This document shows, one piece after another, positions 46,141 to 56,910 of a stretch of DNA of 64,000 nucleotides. This DNA is from Hormoscilla sp. GM7CHS1pb (GTDB lineage: Bacteria; Cyanobacteriota; Cyanobacteriia; Cyanobacteriales; Desertifilaceae). The notes beneath the pieces were generated by a model that was given only the letters and a program-made list of their open reading frames with translations, was not told the DNA's origin and did not search any database. A program made the position numbers and the translations under genes. The stretch is taken from NCBI GenBank assembly GCA_014323675.1, contig JACONN010000006.1:434001-498000 (forward strand). The letters are read 5' to 3'. The stretch's first letter is position 1, and each line of letters opens with the position of its first letter.

Positions 46141-46447
46141 AAATGTAGATCCAGTTTATCAGACCCAATTTCTCCAAAAAAATCCTGAGTTAGTTATGTG
46201 GGCAATTGGCGATCCGGGTACTCCCCCTAAAAGTACCCTCGATCCAGAAATTCTCTGTTGGTGTGAAGCAGAAAACTTTGTACTGGTAACAAATAATCGC
46301 AAATCAATGCCAGTTCACTTAGCAGATCATATTGCTCAAGGTCGTCACGTACCTGGCATTTTGATCTTGAATGCTAATTTAACCATAGGTGAAACGATCG
46401 AGGAGTTGACTTTAATAGCTGAAGCAGCTTTTGAGGAGGAATATTAA
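46115..46447 (+). CDS. DUF5615 PIN-like protein, probable toxin
   Basis: The 110-residue PIN-like protein has the conserved N-terminal acidic site IKFILDENVDPVYQ. It also has SVxAxx-type positions replaced by LVMWAIGDPGTPPKSTLDPE, then ILCWCEAENFVLVTNNRKSM and a C-terminal helix (ETIEELTLIAEAAFEE). This family is predicted to be ribonuclease toxins related to VapC. It overlaps the DUF433 gene by 26 bp and forms with it a typical cyanobacterial toxin-antitoxin pair. Confidence 0.85.
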   Translation: MAIKFILDENVDPVYQTQFLQKNPELVMWAIGDPGTPPKSTLDPEILCWCEAENFVLVTNNRKSMPVHLADHIAQGRHVPGILILNANLTIGETIEELTLIAEAAFEEEY

Positions 46448-46567
46448 GACCAAATTGTCCATTTGCCCCTGCCTCCACAGCGATGATCCTATCTCCCTGG
46501 TGCATAAACCCGGTTTCTTGTCCGATCGCGTAGTCACCATAAACCTGGTTTCTTTTGTAATCTTATT

Positions 46568-46616
46568 AGTCGGTTTTAACCGACTTTAGCTATTAGCCTC
46601 TGGTTTGAACCAGAGG
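46568..46616. terminator. Tandem hairpins between convergent genes
   Basis: AGTCGGTTTTAACCGACT (46568-46585) and CCTCTGGTTTGAACCAGAGG (46597-46616) are perfect stems. They lie between the 3' ends of the PIN-like gene (plus) and the antiporter gene (minus), and could serve as a bidirectional terminator, although this hairpin type is also a dispersed repeat in cyanobacteria. Confidence 0.55.
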
Positions 46617-46649
46617 CGGGTGAAGTGCGAAGCGAGTGAATTACAGGTA

Positions 46650-48887
46650 TTACCCATTCAGGGTTGCCTTAGTAGCCACTTCCTCGATCCGATCGCCCTC
46701 TCCTGTCAACAGCAATAGATCTTCTGGTTGGAATTTCATGGCGCTGTCCACAGGATTATGTAGTTTACCATGTCGGCGCACCGCCTGCACGACTACATTA
46801 TATTCAGTCTGTATAGCTGCTGGGTGCATTCCCACCAAAGGAGACTCTGCTGCTAAACTCACCCAATGACTAGATTCCTGACTAATTTGACAGCGACCCA
46901 ACATCAAATCTTGAAAAGCTGTCAGTTCCTCCGGTTCCCCAACCACCAGGAGTCGATCGGACGATCGCAAAGTGGTCAGACCTTTGGGATAGTAACTGAT
47001 ATCATCTCCTTGTTGAATTGCCATCACGGTCACCCCGGTCCAGTTGCGGATATCTGCCGTCGTCAATGTACTCCAATCTAAAGGGGATCCTTTCTGTAAA
47101 GTTACCCATTCGCCGTGCAGTTCTGGTGCTGCATCGGTCAAAGCTTGCAGCTGCTTCCTCGGGGCGCGATCGGGTCTCACGCTGAGATAATGATCTGTGT
47201 GAATAGCTTTAATTACAGAATGGATGTTGGAGGGATGTTCTCCCAGAGTTGCCAGCATATGTGCGCCCATTTCCAGCGCTGCTTCAAATTCCGGTTGCAC
47301 TACTTCCCGCGCCCCCAACTGAATCAGCAGGTCAATTTCATGATTCTGGTGGGAACGGGCCACTACGTCTAGTTCGGGGGCAAATTCTAAGGCCCGTTTC
47401 AGTAACAACCGCGTACTGGCAGGATCCGGGAGGGCGATCGCCAGGGCTTTAGCTTTTTCCAAATGGGCCTTCTCCAATACCAATTCCGAATCAGCATCCC
47501 CAAAAATATAAGGAATTTGCTGATGTCTCAACCTTTGGATGGCTGCTTCGCTATTCTCCATTACTAGGACTTGATGCCCCCGATCTTGCAGGATTTTGAC
47601 AATCACTTGGCCGACTCGTCCGTAACCTGCCACTACTACATGATCGCGCATTTTTTCGGGAATTGATAGGGCTTTAGTTTCCCGAAACCGCCGCAGGTAA
47701 TTTGCCAGAAAGGGCAGTTTTGCCAGTTCGTCCGCTATTCGGGGAGACCATCTGATCCACAAGGGTGTTAGCACTAAGGTTATACCTGTCGTTCCCAATA
47801 GCAGCAGATACTTTTCTTCAGTTATGAACCCTTGCTGGAAACCGATAACCGCTAAGACAAAGGAAAATTCCCCGATCTGATTTAGTCCTAAACTGGCGAT
47901 AACCGCCGTTTTGAAAGAGTAGCCAAAGTTGAGGACGATCGGCAGAATAATCCCGGCTTTTCCTACCATGACAATAGCGACTATAGCGAGGATAGCGCCA
48001 AAATTATGGAAAATAAATACTGGGTCTATCTGTATCCCGATGGAGGCAAAAAACAGACTGACCAAGGTGTCCCGCAGGGGCAATATTTTTGCTAAAGCTT
48101 GGTCGGAGTAATCAATTTCTGATATCATTAAGCCAGCGACAAATGCCCCCAGTTCCATAGAAAGACCGATCTTTCCTGTCATCAAGGCAACTCCCAAACA
48201 AAGGACGATCGCGGTCAACAGAAAAAGTTCGCTACTCTCAGTCTGGGCGATGCGTTTAATCAGTCGGCGAACGAGCCACCGGCCAGGGACCAAAGCAGCA
48301 GTCAGGAACAGTACCAATTTCAGCAAAGTACTCAGGATAGCTGCGGTAATATTTGCCGGATCCTGGAGGGCGGGGAGAATAGCTAACATCATCGCTAAAG
48401 TGAAGTCTTGGGCAATCAAAATTGCCATCATCACTTGACCATGTCGAGTATGGGTTTCTCCCCGTTCTATCAGAGTTTTCAGCACTACAGCAGTAGAAGA
48501 GAGGGAGAGTAGAACTCCCAGAAATATTCCCTGGGTCAGTCCCTCTACCCAACCAATGAGGGGGGCGATGAAGGCCACAACAGCGATCGTCAGACCAATT
48601 TGCAGTGAACTAGCTTTCAGGAGAATATCCCGAAAGCGTTTGAGTTCGGTGAGAGAGAATTCGACACCGTAGCCGAATAGCAAGAAGATAATGCCAATAG
48701 CAGCGATGTCTTTAATTTCGCTGGCATTATTTAACAGCTTGAGACCAAAGGGGCCTAAAATTAAACCGCTAGCTAAATAACCTAGAAAGACGGGTTGACG
48801 CAAGCGGTGGGCCAGGTAGCCTCCCAAAGCAGATGCTCCCAGGACTGTGGTAATATCTAGAAGAATATTATGTTGTTCTGCTGCCAT
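46650..48887 (-). CDS. KefB-type cation:proton antiporter (CPA2) with TrkA domains
   Basis: The 745-residue protein has an N-terminal Na+/H+ exchanger domain with about 12 membrane segments (residues about 10-385; QPVFLGYLASGLILGPFGLK, GTTGITLVLTPLWIRW). A TrkA-N (RCK) NAD-binding domain starts at about 415 (HVVVAGYGRVGQVIVKIL), and TrkA-C/RCK-C regions lie near 575-660 and 665-745 (SPLDWSTLTTADIRNW, EDLLLLTGEGDRIEEVA). The family exports K+ or Na+ in exchange for H+, gated by nucleotide binding. Length fits cyanobacterial CPA2 members. Monocistronic as far as can be seen. Confidence 0.9.
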   Translation of the reverse strand: MAAEQHNILLDITTVLGASALGGYLAHRLRQPVFLGYLASGLILGPFGLKLLNNASEIKDIAAIGIIFLLFGYGVEFSLTELKRFRDILLKASSLQIGLTIAVVAFIAPLIGWVEGLTQGIFLGVLLSLSSTAVVLKTLIERGETHTRHGQVMMAILIAQDFTLAMMLAILPALQDPANITAAILSTLLKLVLFLTAALVPGRWLVRRLIKRIAQTESSELFLLTAIVLCLGVALMTGKIGLSMELGAFVAGLMISEIDYSDQALAKILPLRDTLVSLFFASIGIQIDPVFIFHNFGAILAIVAIVMVGKAGIILPIVLNFGYSFKTAVIASLGLNQIGEFSFVLAVIGFQQGFITEEKYLLLLGTTGITLVLTPLWIRWSPRIADELAKLPFLANYLRRFRETKALSIPEKMRDHVVVAGYGRVGQVIVKILQDRGHQVLVMENSEAAIQRLRHQQIPYIFGDADSELVLEKAHLEKAKALAIALPDPASTRLLLKRALEFAPELDVVARSHQNHEIDLLIQLGAREVVQPEFEAALEMGAHMLATLGEHPSNIHSVIKAIHTDHYLSVRPDRAPRKQLQALTDAAPELHGEWVTLQKGSPLDWSTLTTADIRNWTGVTVMAIQQGDDISYYPKGLTTLRSSDRLLVVGEPEELTAFQDLMLGRCQISQESSHWVSLAAESPLVGMHPAAIQTEYNVVVQAVRRHGKLHNPVDSAMKFQPEDLLLLTGEGDRIEEVATKATLNG

Positions 48888-49112
48888 GTTCTGTTATGCT
48901 GGTTTGTTATGCTGGTTGTGTCGGTTTATTTATAATAGCATCAAACCGATCGCCTTAAGGTTACTGACGAACATTTACAATTATCCTTTCTCAGCTTTCC
49001 CCAGCCAGTCGCAAAGCTTGCACAGCCTGGGGCGCAAATACAACTGGAAATACTTGGGGCAGTATATCCAGTTGTCCAATTCTTTGTAACCCTATTAGGC
49101 AAGTTGAGTTTG

Positions 49113-49349
49113 TTACAGCTTTGTTGTCCAACGGTTAACCTCCCTTTCTAAGTCTTCAGCTGGATAGTTGAACACGGGTATCCCCATTTTACCTAACAAC
49201 TCCATGAAAGTTGGTCTGGAGTACCCTGCTAACTCTGCCGCTTGCCCGAGGGATAGCTTTCCGGTTTCGTATAGTTTCCCCATCAGCAGCAACTTCGCTT
49301 CCTCCACGGATACATCGTAGGGCAATTTTACTCTCAGTTCGTTATTCAT
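49113..49349 (-). CDS. UPF0175 family protein (antitoxin-like)
   Basis: The 78-residue protein has the UPF0175 pattern LPYDVSVEEAKLLLMGKLYE, then GKLSLGQAAELAGYSRPTFM (helix-turn-helix) and ELLGKMGIPVFNYPAEDLER. These proteins act as DNA-binding antitoxins of PIN-type toxins in several bacteria. No toxin gene directly follows here: the downstream side (48888-49112) has no open frame with a PIN signature. It may be an orphan or act in trans. Confidence 0.85.
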   Translation of the reverse strand: MNNELRVKLPYDVSVEEAKLLLMGKLYETGKLSLGQAAELAGYSRPTFMELLGKMGIPVFNYPAEDLEREVNRWTTKL

Positions 49350-49399
49350 GACTCCTGAAGTTTACAGTTTATTTTTTCGCTAGTTTTCTTATTCATATT

Positions 49400-49963
49400 T
49401 TATCGCTTCGGGGCTAGCATTGCGATCACTGCGATCGCCACTTTCGGAAATGCCAACGGGGAAATAATTGCCTCATCTTCCAGAATTACTTGGCTTTGAT
49501 AACCCTTATGACTCGGTTCGCGAAAAACGTACAATTGACGATTATTAACATCTAATACCCAGTAATCAGCAATTCCCGACTTAGCGTAAACTTTGGCTTT
49601 TAATTCCCGATCGCTTCTGAGAGTGGTATCCGCGACCTCAATAATCAGATAAACTTCACGAGGAGTCGGATGGTGGTCTTCATAGTATAATGGATCTGGC
49701 ATGACCACGGCAATATCTGGTTCAGGTTCCGAATAATCATCTAACCGCACGGGATCTTGTAGCCGCACCAACACCTGTTCTCCCAGACGATTTCTCAGTA
49801 AGTTATCTGTGCGTGCAACTGCTGCACTATGAGGGGTTCCTTTCACTAGCTTCTTGATTATCTGTCCTTCAATTAATTCTACCTTTTCGTCTGGATCGAT
49901 AATTCCCATTTCTCCCAGGCGATGATATTCTTCAACAGTCAAACGACGAATATCTACAAGCAT
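49400..49963 (-). CDS. Uma2 family endonuclease
   Basis: The 187-residue Uma2 (DUF820) protein has the PD-(D/E)xK fold motifs: RRLTVEEYHRLGEMGIIDPD, VELIEGQIIKKL, PEPDIAVVMPDPLYYED, REVYLIIEVADTTLRSDRE and YAKSGIADYWVLDVNNRQLY. The catalytic D...E-x-(V/A) core is intact (EPDIAVV and LIIEVAD). The family is greatly expanded in cyanobacteria, and its biological role is unproven. A decayed relative lies at 3092-3887. Confidence 0.9.
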   Translation of the reverse strand: MLVDIRRLTVEEYHRLGEMGIIDPDEKVELIEGQIIKKLVKGTPHSAAVARTDNLLRNRLGEQVLVRLQDPVRLDDYSEPEPDIAVVMPDPLYYEDHHPTPREVYLIIEVADTTLRSDRELKAKVYAKSGIADYWVLDVNNRQLYVFREPSHKGYQSQVILEDEAIISPLAFPKVAIAVIAMLAPKR

Positions 49964-50042
49964 CTTTATCTCCTGTATATTTGGCGGGAAACTATCCGTT
50001 AAAGTAAGGTGCTGCCCACCCTACAATTTTAAAAATGATCTA

Positions 50043-50092
50043 GCCCGCGCAGGCGGGCTTTGTTTTTGTAGCCCCAGGTTAAAACCTGGGGG
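50043..50092. terminator. Tandem hairpins downstream of ftsH
   Basis: GCCCGCGCAGGCGGGC (about 50043-50058) is followed by TTTGTTTTT, and CCCCAGGTTAAAACCTGGGG lies at about 50073-50092. They are downstream of the minus-strand ftsH end at 50140. A similar pair occurs at about 54930-55012, so they also behave as dispersed repeats. Confidence 0.5.
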
Positions 50093-50139
50093 TGGTGGCG
50101 GATTTAAATCTGGAAGGTGGTGGGCGGTGCCCTACGAGT

Positions 50140-52022
<1,883 letters not shown>

Positions 52023-52138
52023 GAGCTTATTTTGCAAACATATCCGTAGGGTGGGCAATGTCCACCTGAGTAAATTGTAATCCACCAAGCCACCTCGGCA
52101 CTAGGGGAGGAAACCGATCGGGAGTAGAGAGATCGCCC

Positions 52139-52414
52139 GGTTTGTAGTAAGCGCTTCAGCGCTTTCCCCGGTTTGTAGTAAGCGCTTCAGCGCTTTCCCC
52201 GGTTTGTAGTAAGCGCTTCAGCGCTTTCCCCTGTTTGTAGTAAGCGCTTCAGCGCTTTCCCCGGTTTGTAGTAAGCGCTGCAGCGCTTTCCCCTGTTTGT
52301 AGTAAGCGCTGCAGCGCTTTCCCCGGTTTGTAGTAAGCGCTGCAGCGCTTTCCCCGGTTTGTAGTAAGCGCTTCAGCGCTTTCCCCGGTTTGTAGTAAGC
52401 GCTTCAGCGCTTTC
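52139..52414. repeat. 31-bp tandem palindrome array, nine copies
   Basis: Units GGTTTGTAGTAAGCGCTTCA + GCGCTTTCCCC start every 31 bp from 52139 to 52387. Each has an inner inverted repeat AAGCGCTTCAGCGCTT; copies at about 52263-52355 have TGC instead of TTC and are then perfectly palindromic (AAGCGCTGCAGCGCTT). A single copy occurs inside the NTRC gene (57303-57333). Confidence 0.95.
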
Positions 52415-52429
52415 TTGGTGGGCGGTGCC

Positions 52430-52599
52430 TAGGCTGTTCACACTTGAACTTCGATGGCCCGGGGAAATTATTCATGCAGTTTTTTCCCGGGGGTATGAAA
52501 GAGTGAATCGCTTGCTATATCTGCATTGTGGGCGATCTCAACTTACAGGATCCCGTCGGGAACGATCTGGGCCGAAAAATGCCCAGAATAAACAGCCTA
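52430..52599. mobile_element. MITE-like element with TAGGCTGTT ends and 9-bp target duplication
   Basis: The 170-bp element begins TAGGCTGTTCA and ends with the complement (TAAACAGCCTA). Both sides are flanked by GGCGGTGCC (52421-52429 and 52600-52608), a 9-bp target duplication. Inside are GGCCCGGGGAAA and TTTTCCCGGGGG as well as GGGCCGAAAAATGCCC inverted pieces. It contains no credible gene. Confidence 0.75.
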
Positions 52600-52612
52600 G
52601 GCGGTGCCCACC

Positions 52613-53068
52613 CTACGAGTTACGGACTTGGTTTAACAGGTTTTCCAGTTCCTCGCCTTCGATGACTTCGGTTTCGAGGAGGCGCTGGGCGATCGCCTCC
52701 AGCAAGTCCCGATCGCCTTGAGGTCCACATCCGGTCCTAACTTCACCTTTTTCGCATATTTCCAAGATTTTCAAGCGTCCCGATCGGTCAGGACGATCTA
52801 CCAACACTTGGCGATCGAACCTTCCCGGGCGCAACAGCGCCGCATCTAGACTTCCCGGGCGGTTAGTCGCAGCTAGTACAATTACCGTCCCATCCCCAGC
52901 GCTAAAACCATCCATTTCTGTCAATAATTGGTTCAGAGTTTGTTCCCGTTCGTCGTTACTGCCACTTTTGAAACCACCACTGCTGCTGGACTTGCCGATC
53001 GCATCTAGTTCGTCGATAAAAATAATGCAGGGTGCCTTCTTTTTCGCCTGTTCAAATAAGTCGCGCAC
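52613..53068 (-). pseudogene. Second ftsH, N-truncated with internal deletion
   Basis: The frame reads MRDLFEQAKKKAPCIIFIDE, then LTEMDGFSAGDGTVIVLAAT and GRFDRQVLVDRPDRSGRLKI. This is the FtsH AAA+ core from just after the pore loop. After KILEI a two-base slip and a large deletion join the sequence directly to the extreme C-terminus (DLLEAIAQRLLETEVIEGEE, LENLLNQVRNS), removing the whole protease domain. The junction lies at a GGCGATCG sequence. It has diverged from the ftsH at 50140 (SSSSGGFKSGS versus SRATGGFYGG), so it is an older paralogue, not a fresh copy. Confidence 0.85.
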
Positions 53069-53103
53069 CTACGAACATCGAAATTGAATATCTTAAACTG
53101 ATT

Positions 53104-54030
53104 TTAGTCTCCTCCGGGCATAGAGAGCAACTGCCACTCTCCTGCTACTTTACCAAAGACTGCCCGATTTTCTAAGGGACCATATACGTAACGATTGTAG
53201 ACGTAACCTCTTTCCCCATTGGGTATAATTACTGGAGTCCAACCGTATATCGGGTCAACCTCTCGGCTTTTTTCTACCTCTTCTTGCCATTGTTTTTCCG
53301 CCGCCGGACGGTCAAGCTTGACTACTTCGTTGGAAAGGCTGCTAATCACTTCGCTGTTTAAAGATGGTCGCGATCGCACGTTAACGCCTCTACCGACAAC
53401 GATCGCGTGATTGAATTCCCAGTCCAGTCCCGATTTTATGGCTGCGCCAGCGGATGTAGGTGCTGGGTACTGACGATCAAACTCTTTGGTAACATTAGAA
53501 CAAATCCAAACCGTCGTCCCCGGGTCTACGGGATAGTTATCGCTAGCTTCTGCCGCACAACTGTTAGCGATCGCCTTTTCCAGCAAGGACCAGAAGCGTT
53601 CGTCAGGGTTTTCCAGGCCCAGTTCCTCGATCCGTCGCGGACTATTGAATCCCAAGGATATGCCATCTGCTGGTAAAATCGAACGGATAAAGTAGGCATT
53701 CCGTTCTGTTACACCTTGCCGCAGTTCTTGACGAAAACTATAGAACTCGCTACCTGGTTCCACTTCATCATCCAGGTCAATTGGTTTCCGTCCCAATTCC
53801 AGCTTTTCCTCCTTGGGTGTAGCTGGTTTTTCTGCGAAAGCTTCGGGTGCAGGTGTTGGTTTTAACTCAGTCTCTCTCCTGTTGCTGGTGGCAGCTGGCC
53901 GGATCGTCATAGGATCTTTGTGCAGTATAGTTGCTAGGGTTGCCCCGCCTAATGCTGAGGCCATTATCCCCCCTGCAATCACCAAGTAAAACTCTTTCTT
54001 GATTTCCTTTTGCCACTTATATTCTATCAT
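53104..54030 (-). CDS. SH3b-domain protein with N-terminal membrane anchor
   Basis: In this 308-residue protein a basic N-terminus and one membrane segment (FYLVIAGGIMASALGGATLA) are followed by a Pro/Glu-rich linker (about 40-85). A domain of unknown function (about 90-205; FRQELRQGVTERNAYFIRSI) precedes a bacterial SH3 domain (about 215-290; GRGVNVRSRPSLNSEVISSL, RGYVYNRYVYGPL). SH3b domains often bind cell-wall peptides. Likely periplasmic-facing. No linked gene suggests a specific role. Confidence 0.75.
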   Translation of the reverse strand: MIEYKWQKEIKKEFYLVIAGGIMASALGGATLATILHKDPMTIRPAATSNRRETELKPTPAPEAFAEKPATPKEEKLELGRKPIDLDDEVEPGSEFYSFRQELRQGVTERNAYFIRSILPADGISLGFNSPRRIEELGLENPDERFWSLLEKAIANSCAAEASDNYPVDPGTTVWICSNVTKEFDRQYPAPTSAGAAIKSGLDWEFNHAIVVGRGVNVRSRPSLNSEVISSLSNEVVKLDRPAAEKQWQEEVEKSREVDPIYGWTPVIIPNGERGYVYNRYVYGPLENRAVFGKVAGEWQLLSMPGGD

Positions 54031-54363
54031 TTTTTCCTGACTCTTGCTAACTGTTAATGGTTAATTGTTAATGGTCGATCGCTAGTCGGCATCTGGCGAT
54101 TATGGTCTCCTATATCTATTTTATACATAATTTTTCACGCCACGACCTAGCGCCATTTTTTCTATATGGTTTGAATGGCTAGCTAGAGATTTGGTTCCTT
54201 GGCTGTAGTAATTATCTTAACTGCTAAATTTTCTATTATAACATTTTCAGTAATAGTTAGCCTAGCTTATTTTTTTCCTCAAATGTAAAGTTTTGTAACC
54301 ACAAGCCGTTTGCGGTCACAAAAGAGGGGTTTTGCCTGAGTAAGAAATAAAAATCTGCTACAA
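54031..54363. other. AT-rich intergenic region
   Basis: No gene is seen. Short direct repeats TTAACTGTTAATGGTTAATTGTTAATGGTC-like sequence lie at 54045-54075 next to the SH3 gene start. Promoters for both flanking directions are possible. Confidence 0.5.
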
Positions 54364-54805
54364 ATGAACGAACTTCTTGCTCAGATAGGATTTCCTTTCG
54401 TAGTAATTATTCAAAATGGTATAACCTATCTGGCGGCGACGATCGAGGCCCAGCAACCCTTCTACGTGCAAAAAAATAACTATGGCTGCACGCTCCGGGC
54501 CCCCTCCGCTACGCAGTGCGCGATCAGCACCGATCTCACTGCTTGGGTCTTGGTATTAAACTACCTCAACTGCAAACTTCGATTACGGCATTATGGCTAC
54601 CGATCCTGATACCCATTATGCTGAAGCAACCGGAAATCGGCTAAAGTCCTATCTGACTGACGTAATGGCGATCGCCAATCCCGTCACCGGTGAAGTAGAT
54701 ATGCCCACAGTCCAGTGCAAAAGCGAAGCTGCTAATGAACCTGCAGTAGAAGTGGTATACTCTCCAACCGGTCCTACTTGTCCCACTGGATATGAAAATG
54801 GTTAA
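54364..54805 (+). CDS. Small hypothetical ORFs, possibly one broken gene
   Basis: Two overlapping frames occur here. 54364-54609 encodes MNELLAQIGFPFVVIIQNGI and then runs into GGGCCCCCTCCGC-type repeat sequence. 54593-54805 encodes a 70-residue product MATDPDTHYAEATGNRLKSY ending GPTCPTGYENG. The second has several Cys and an acidic, soluble composition. I recognise neither. They may be the two ends of one small gene interrupted by a short repeat at about 54480-54530, or unrelated. Confidence 0.35.
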
Positions 54806-54888
54806 CTTATTTCTGACTCAATGGCTCTCTCTGAGAGTTTTGGTTGGAGGCTTTCGGGACTGTGATTGGAGGCTCTGCCTCCCAGAGG

Positions 54889-55015
54889 CATTCCCAGGCG
54901 GAGCCTGGGAACGACAGAAACCATTACAGTCCGCCTGCGCGGACTTTGTATGTGTAGCGGCAGGTTTTAATCTGCCGATTTTTATGTGTAGCGGCAGGTT
55001 TTAACCTGCCGATTT
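54889..55015. repeat. Palindrome cluster at the 3' end of the ROK kinase gene
   Basis: Contains a 26-bp-type copy (ATTCCCAGGCGGAGCCTGGG...), CCGCCTGCGCGGAC, and two tandem copies of TGTAGCGGCAGGTTTTAA(T/C)CTGCCGATTT. The last copy overlaps the final codons of the minus-strand ROK gene at 55001, so the repeat may have changed the C-terminus. Confidence 0.75.
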
Positions 55016-55984
55016 CGTCTGCTGACTGGTACTAGCCGATTTTTGGGAAATCATCTGCCATGCCAACTTGGCCGCGCCTACCATTCCCGCCCGGTTGCCC
55101 AACTGTGCGACTAACAGCTGCAAACCTTCACGAGAAATCGGCAGTACCCGCTGTTCAATTTCTGATAATGTTGCTGGCAAGAAATATTCGGCACTTTCAC
55201 TAATGCCTCCGCCAATCACGATCGCCTCTGGGGTGAGAATGTAAATTAGGTTAGCCAACCCCGCACCCAGATGATGTCCGTAGGTTTTCCAGAATTCCAA
55301 TGCTTGCCTATTGCCCACTTTCGCCATGTGGGCGAGTTCAGCAGGAGTCAAGCTAGTCCGCCTGCGCACCGCTGGCACGGAGACATGCTGTTCTAAAGAG
55401 CCGCGATTACCACTATTGCATTTGTGACCGTAAAGTTCGATGGTAATTAACCCCAGTTCCCCAGCGGCACCGCGATGACCTGTAAACAGCTTGCCATCCA
55501 GGATAATCCCACCACCCACTCCCGTACCGAGGGTAAGCATAATCAGATTCTGAAACTGGCGTCCGGCACCGGTCCAGGCTTCTCCCAAAGCCGCACAGTT
55601 GGCATCGTTGGCCAGAATTACTGGCAGTCCGGTTTTTTCTTCTAGCCAGTCCGCGAAAGGAATGTCCTGCCAAGAAACCAGGTTAATGGCGATTTTCGAT
55701 ATTCTACCAGGGCCATCCACGGGACCGGGTAAGCCCACCCCGATCGCCAGACATTCCTGTTCGGGATCCAATTGGGCGATCGCATCTACTATCACCTCCA
55801 GAACTGTGGCAGGTAATTGGGGTTTGGGTGTGGCCACTGTCATCGACTGATGGCAACTGCCGTCCAGACCAAATCTGCCTAGCTTAACTGCCGTTCCCCC
55901 AATATCAATGCCAATCACTTCCAGGCGACGATTGCGCTGCGCGTCCCGCAGGGATACGGGGTTGGACAAAACATCTGTTTCCAT
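55001..55984 (-). CDS. ROK family sugar kinase (glucokinase-like)
   Basis: The 327-residue ROK kinase has the phosphate-binding VIGIDIGGTAVKLGRFGLDG, the catalytic-loop ILANDANCAALGEAWTGAGR, and the LTLGTGVGGGIILDGKLFTG motif with HRGAAGELG. A zinc-binding CxCGxxGC motif is absent: here it reads GHKCNSGNRGSLEQHVS, so only part of the usual ROK zinc site is visible. Substrate is probably glucose, or another sugar. The N-terminal PVSLRDAQRN is encoded by a GCGGGACGCGCAGCGCA-type repeat, so the true start is uncertain. Confidence 0.85.
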   Translation of the reverse strand: METDVLSNPVSLRDAQRNRRLEVIGIDIGGTAVKLGRFGLDGSCHQSMTVATPKPQLPATVLEVIVDAIAQLDPEQECLAIGVGLPGPVDGPGRISKIAINLVSWQDIPFADWLEEKTGLPVILANDANCAALGEAWTGAGRQFQNLIMLTLGTGVGGGIILDGKLFTGHRGAAGELGLITIELYGHKCNSGNRGSLEQHVSVPAVRRRTSLTPAELAHMAKVGNRQALEFWKTYGHHLGAGLANLIYILTPEAIVIGGGISESAEYFLPATLSEIEQRVLPISREGLQLLVAQLGNRAGMVGAAKLAWQMISQKSASTSQQTKSAG

Positions 55985-56015
55985 GCTGGTTTTGTGGCGC
56001 AGCCATTCCTAGTAA

Positions 56016-56898
56016 TTAGGAATGCTGTCGCAGCTTGGGATTAACAAACTCATTTAAACCTTCTCCCAGCAAAGATAAGCCCACAATCATTAATGTCATG
56101 GTCATGCCCGGAAAGAAGGCGGTCCACCAAATGCCGGTGGGCAAGGCATCCAGGGCCAGACGTAGATCCTGTCCCCATTCTGGCACATCTGAGGGCAGTC
56201 CCAGTCCCAGAAATCCCAATCCCCCAGGGTGAGAATAGCATCAGCGGCGTTCAGGGTATACAAAACTGGTACGCTCTGAATTACATTCAGTAATAGGTAG
56301 CGAGTCAGGACTATCCAGGTGGAGGCCCCCATTGCTTGGGCCGCTTCGATAAAGAGTTCGGTTTTGACGCTGACTGTGTGGTTGCGGATGACGCGGTAGT
56401 ATTGGGGGACGTAGGAAATGCTGAGGGCGATCGCGGCATTAAACACTCCTCGTCCCACCACAAAGGCCAGAGTCAGGGAAAGCAGCAGCCCTGGTAGGGT
56501 ATAGATGGTATCCATCAAGAATAGTAACAGCCGGTCTAATCTACCCCCAGATAGCCGCTGACTAAGCCGAGGGGGACGCCAACAGCTAGACTCAGGGCCG
56601 TCGCCAACAGGACGACCCGCCATGCAGCTTGGGTGCCAAACATGGTACGAGAGAAAACATCGTAACCCTGGCGCGTCGTGCCAAACCAATGAGACCATGA
56701 GGGTGATTCATGTACCGGGTTAATCAAAGATTCCGTCGGATCCTGTATCCATCCCCAGGTCTGGAATAGGGGGACCAAAAGGGCGATCGCCACAAAAGCT
56801 AGAGTAATAGCAGCCCCCACAGCCATCAGCTGCATGGAGAGGCTGGGGCGTCGGGAAATCCGCAAAAGTCTAGTAAAATTTATTCTGGTTATGGTCAT
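56016..56898 (-). pseudogene. Dipeptide/oligopeptide-type ABC transporter permease (DppC-like), two one-base frameshifts
   Basis: Three frames join into one permease of about 294 residues. The N-terminal frame has LMAVGAAITLAFVAIALLVP and HWFGTTRQGYDVFSRTMFGT. After a break at CCCCC 56544-56548 comes GGRLDRLLLFLMDTIYTLPG and the EAA-like loop FIEAAQAMGASTWIVLTRYL. After a break at CCCCC 56221-56225 comes GFLGLGLPSDVPEWGQDLR and PGMTMTLMIVGLSLLGEGLN. In both places one extra G in the coding strand restores the frame. Without the breaks it would be a normal inner-membrane permease of the peptide/nickel family; no partner genes are adjacent. Confidence 0.85.
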
Positions 56899-56910
56899 CC
56901 GCTAACCAAA

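Noticed and set aside
52425..52721. 98-codon plus-strand ORF
   Set aside because: Spans the MITE-like element and the antisense of the ftsH fragment; no domain.
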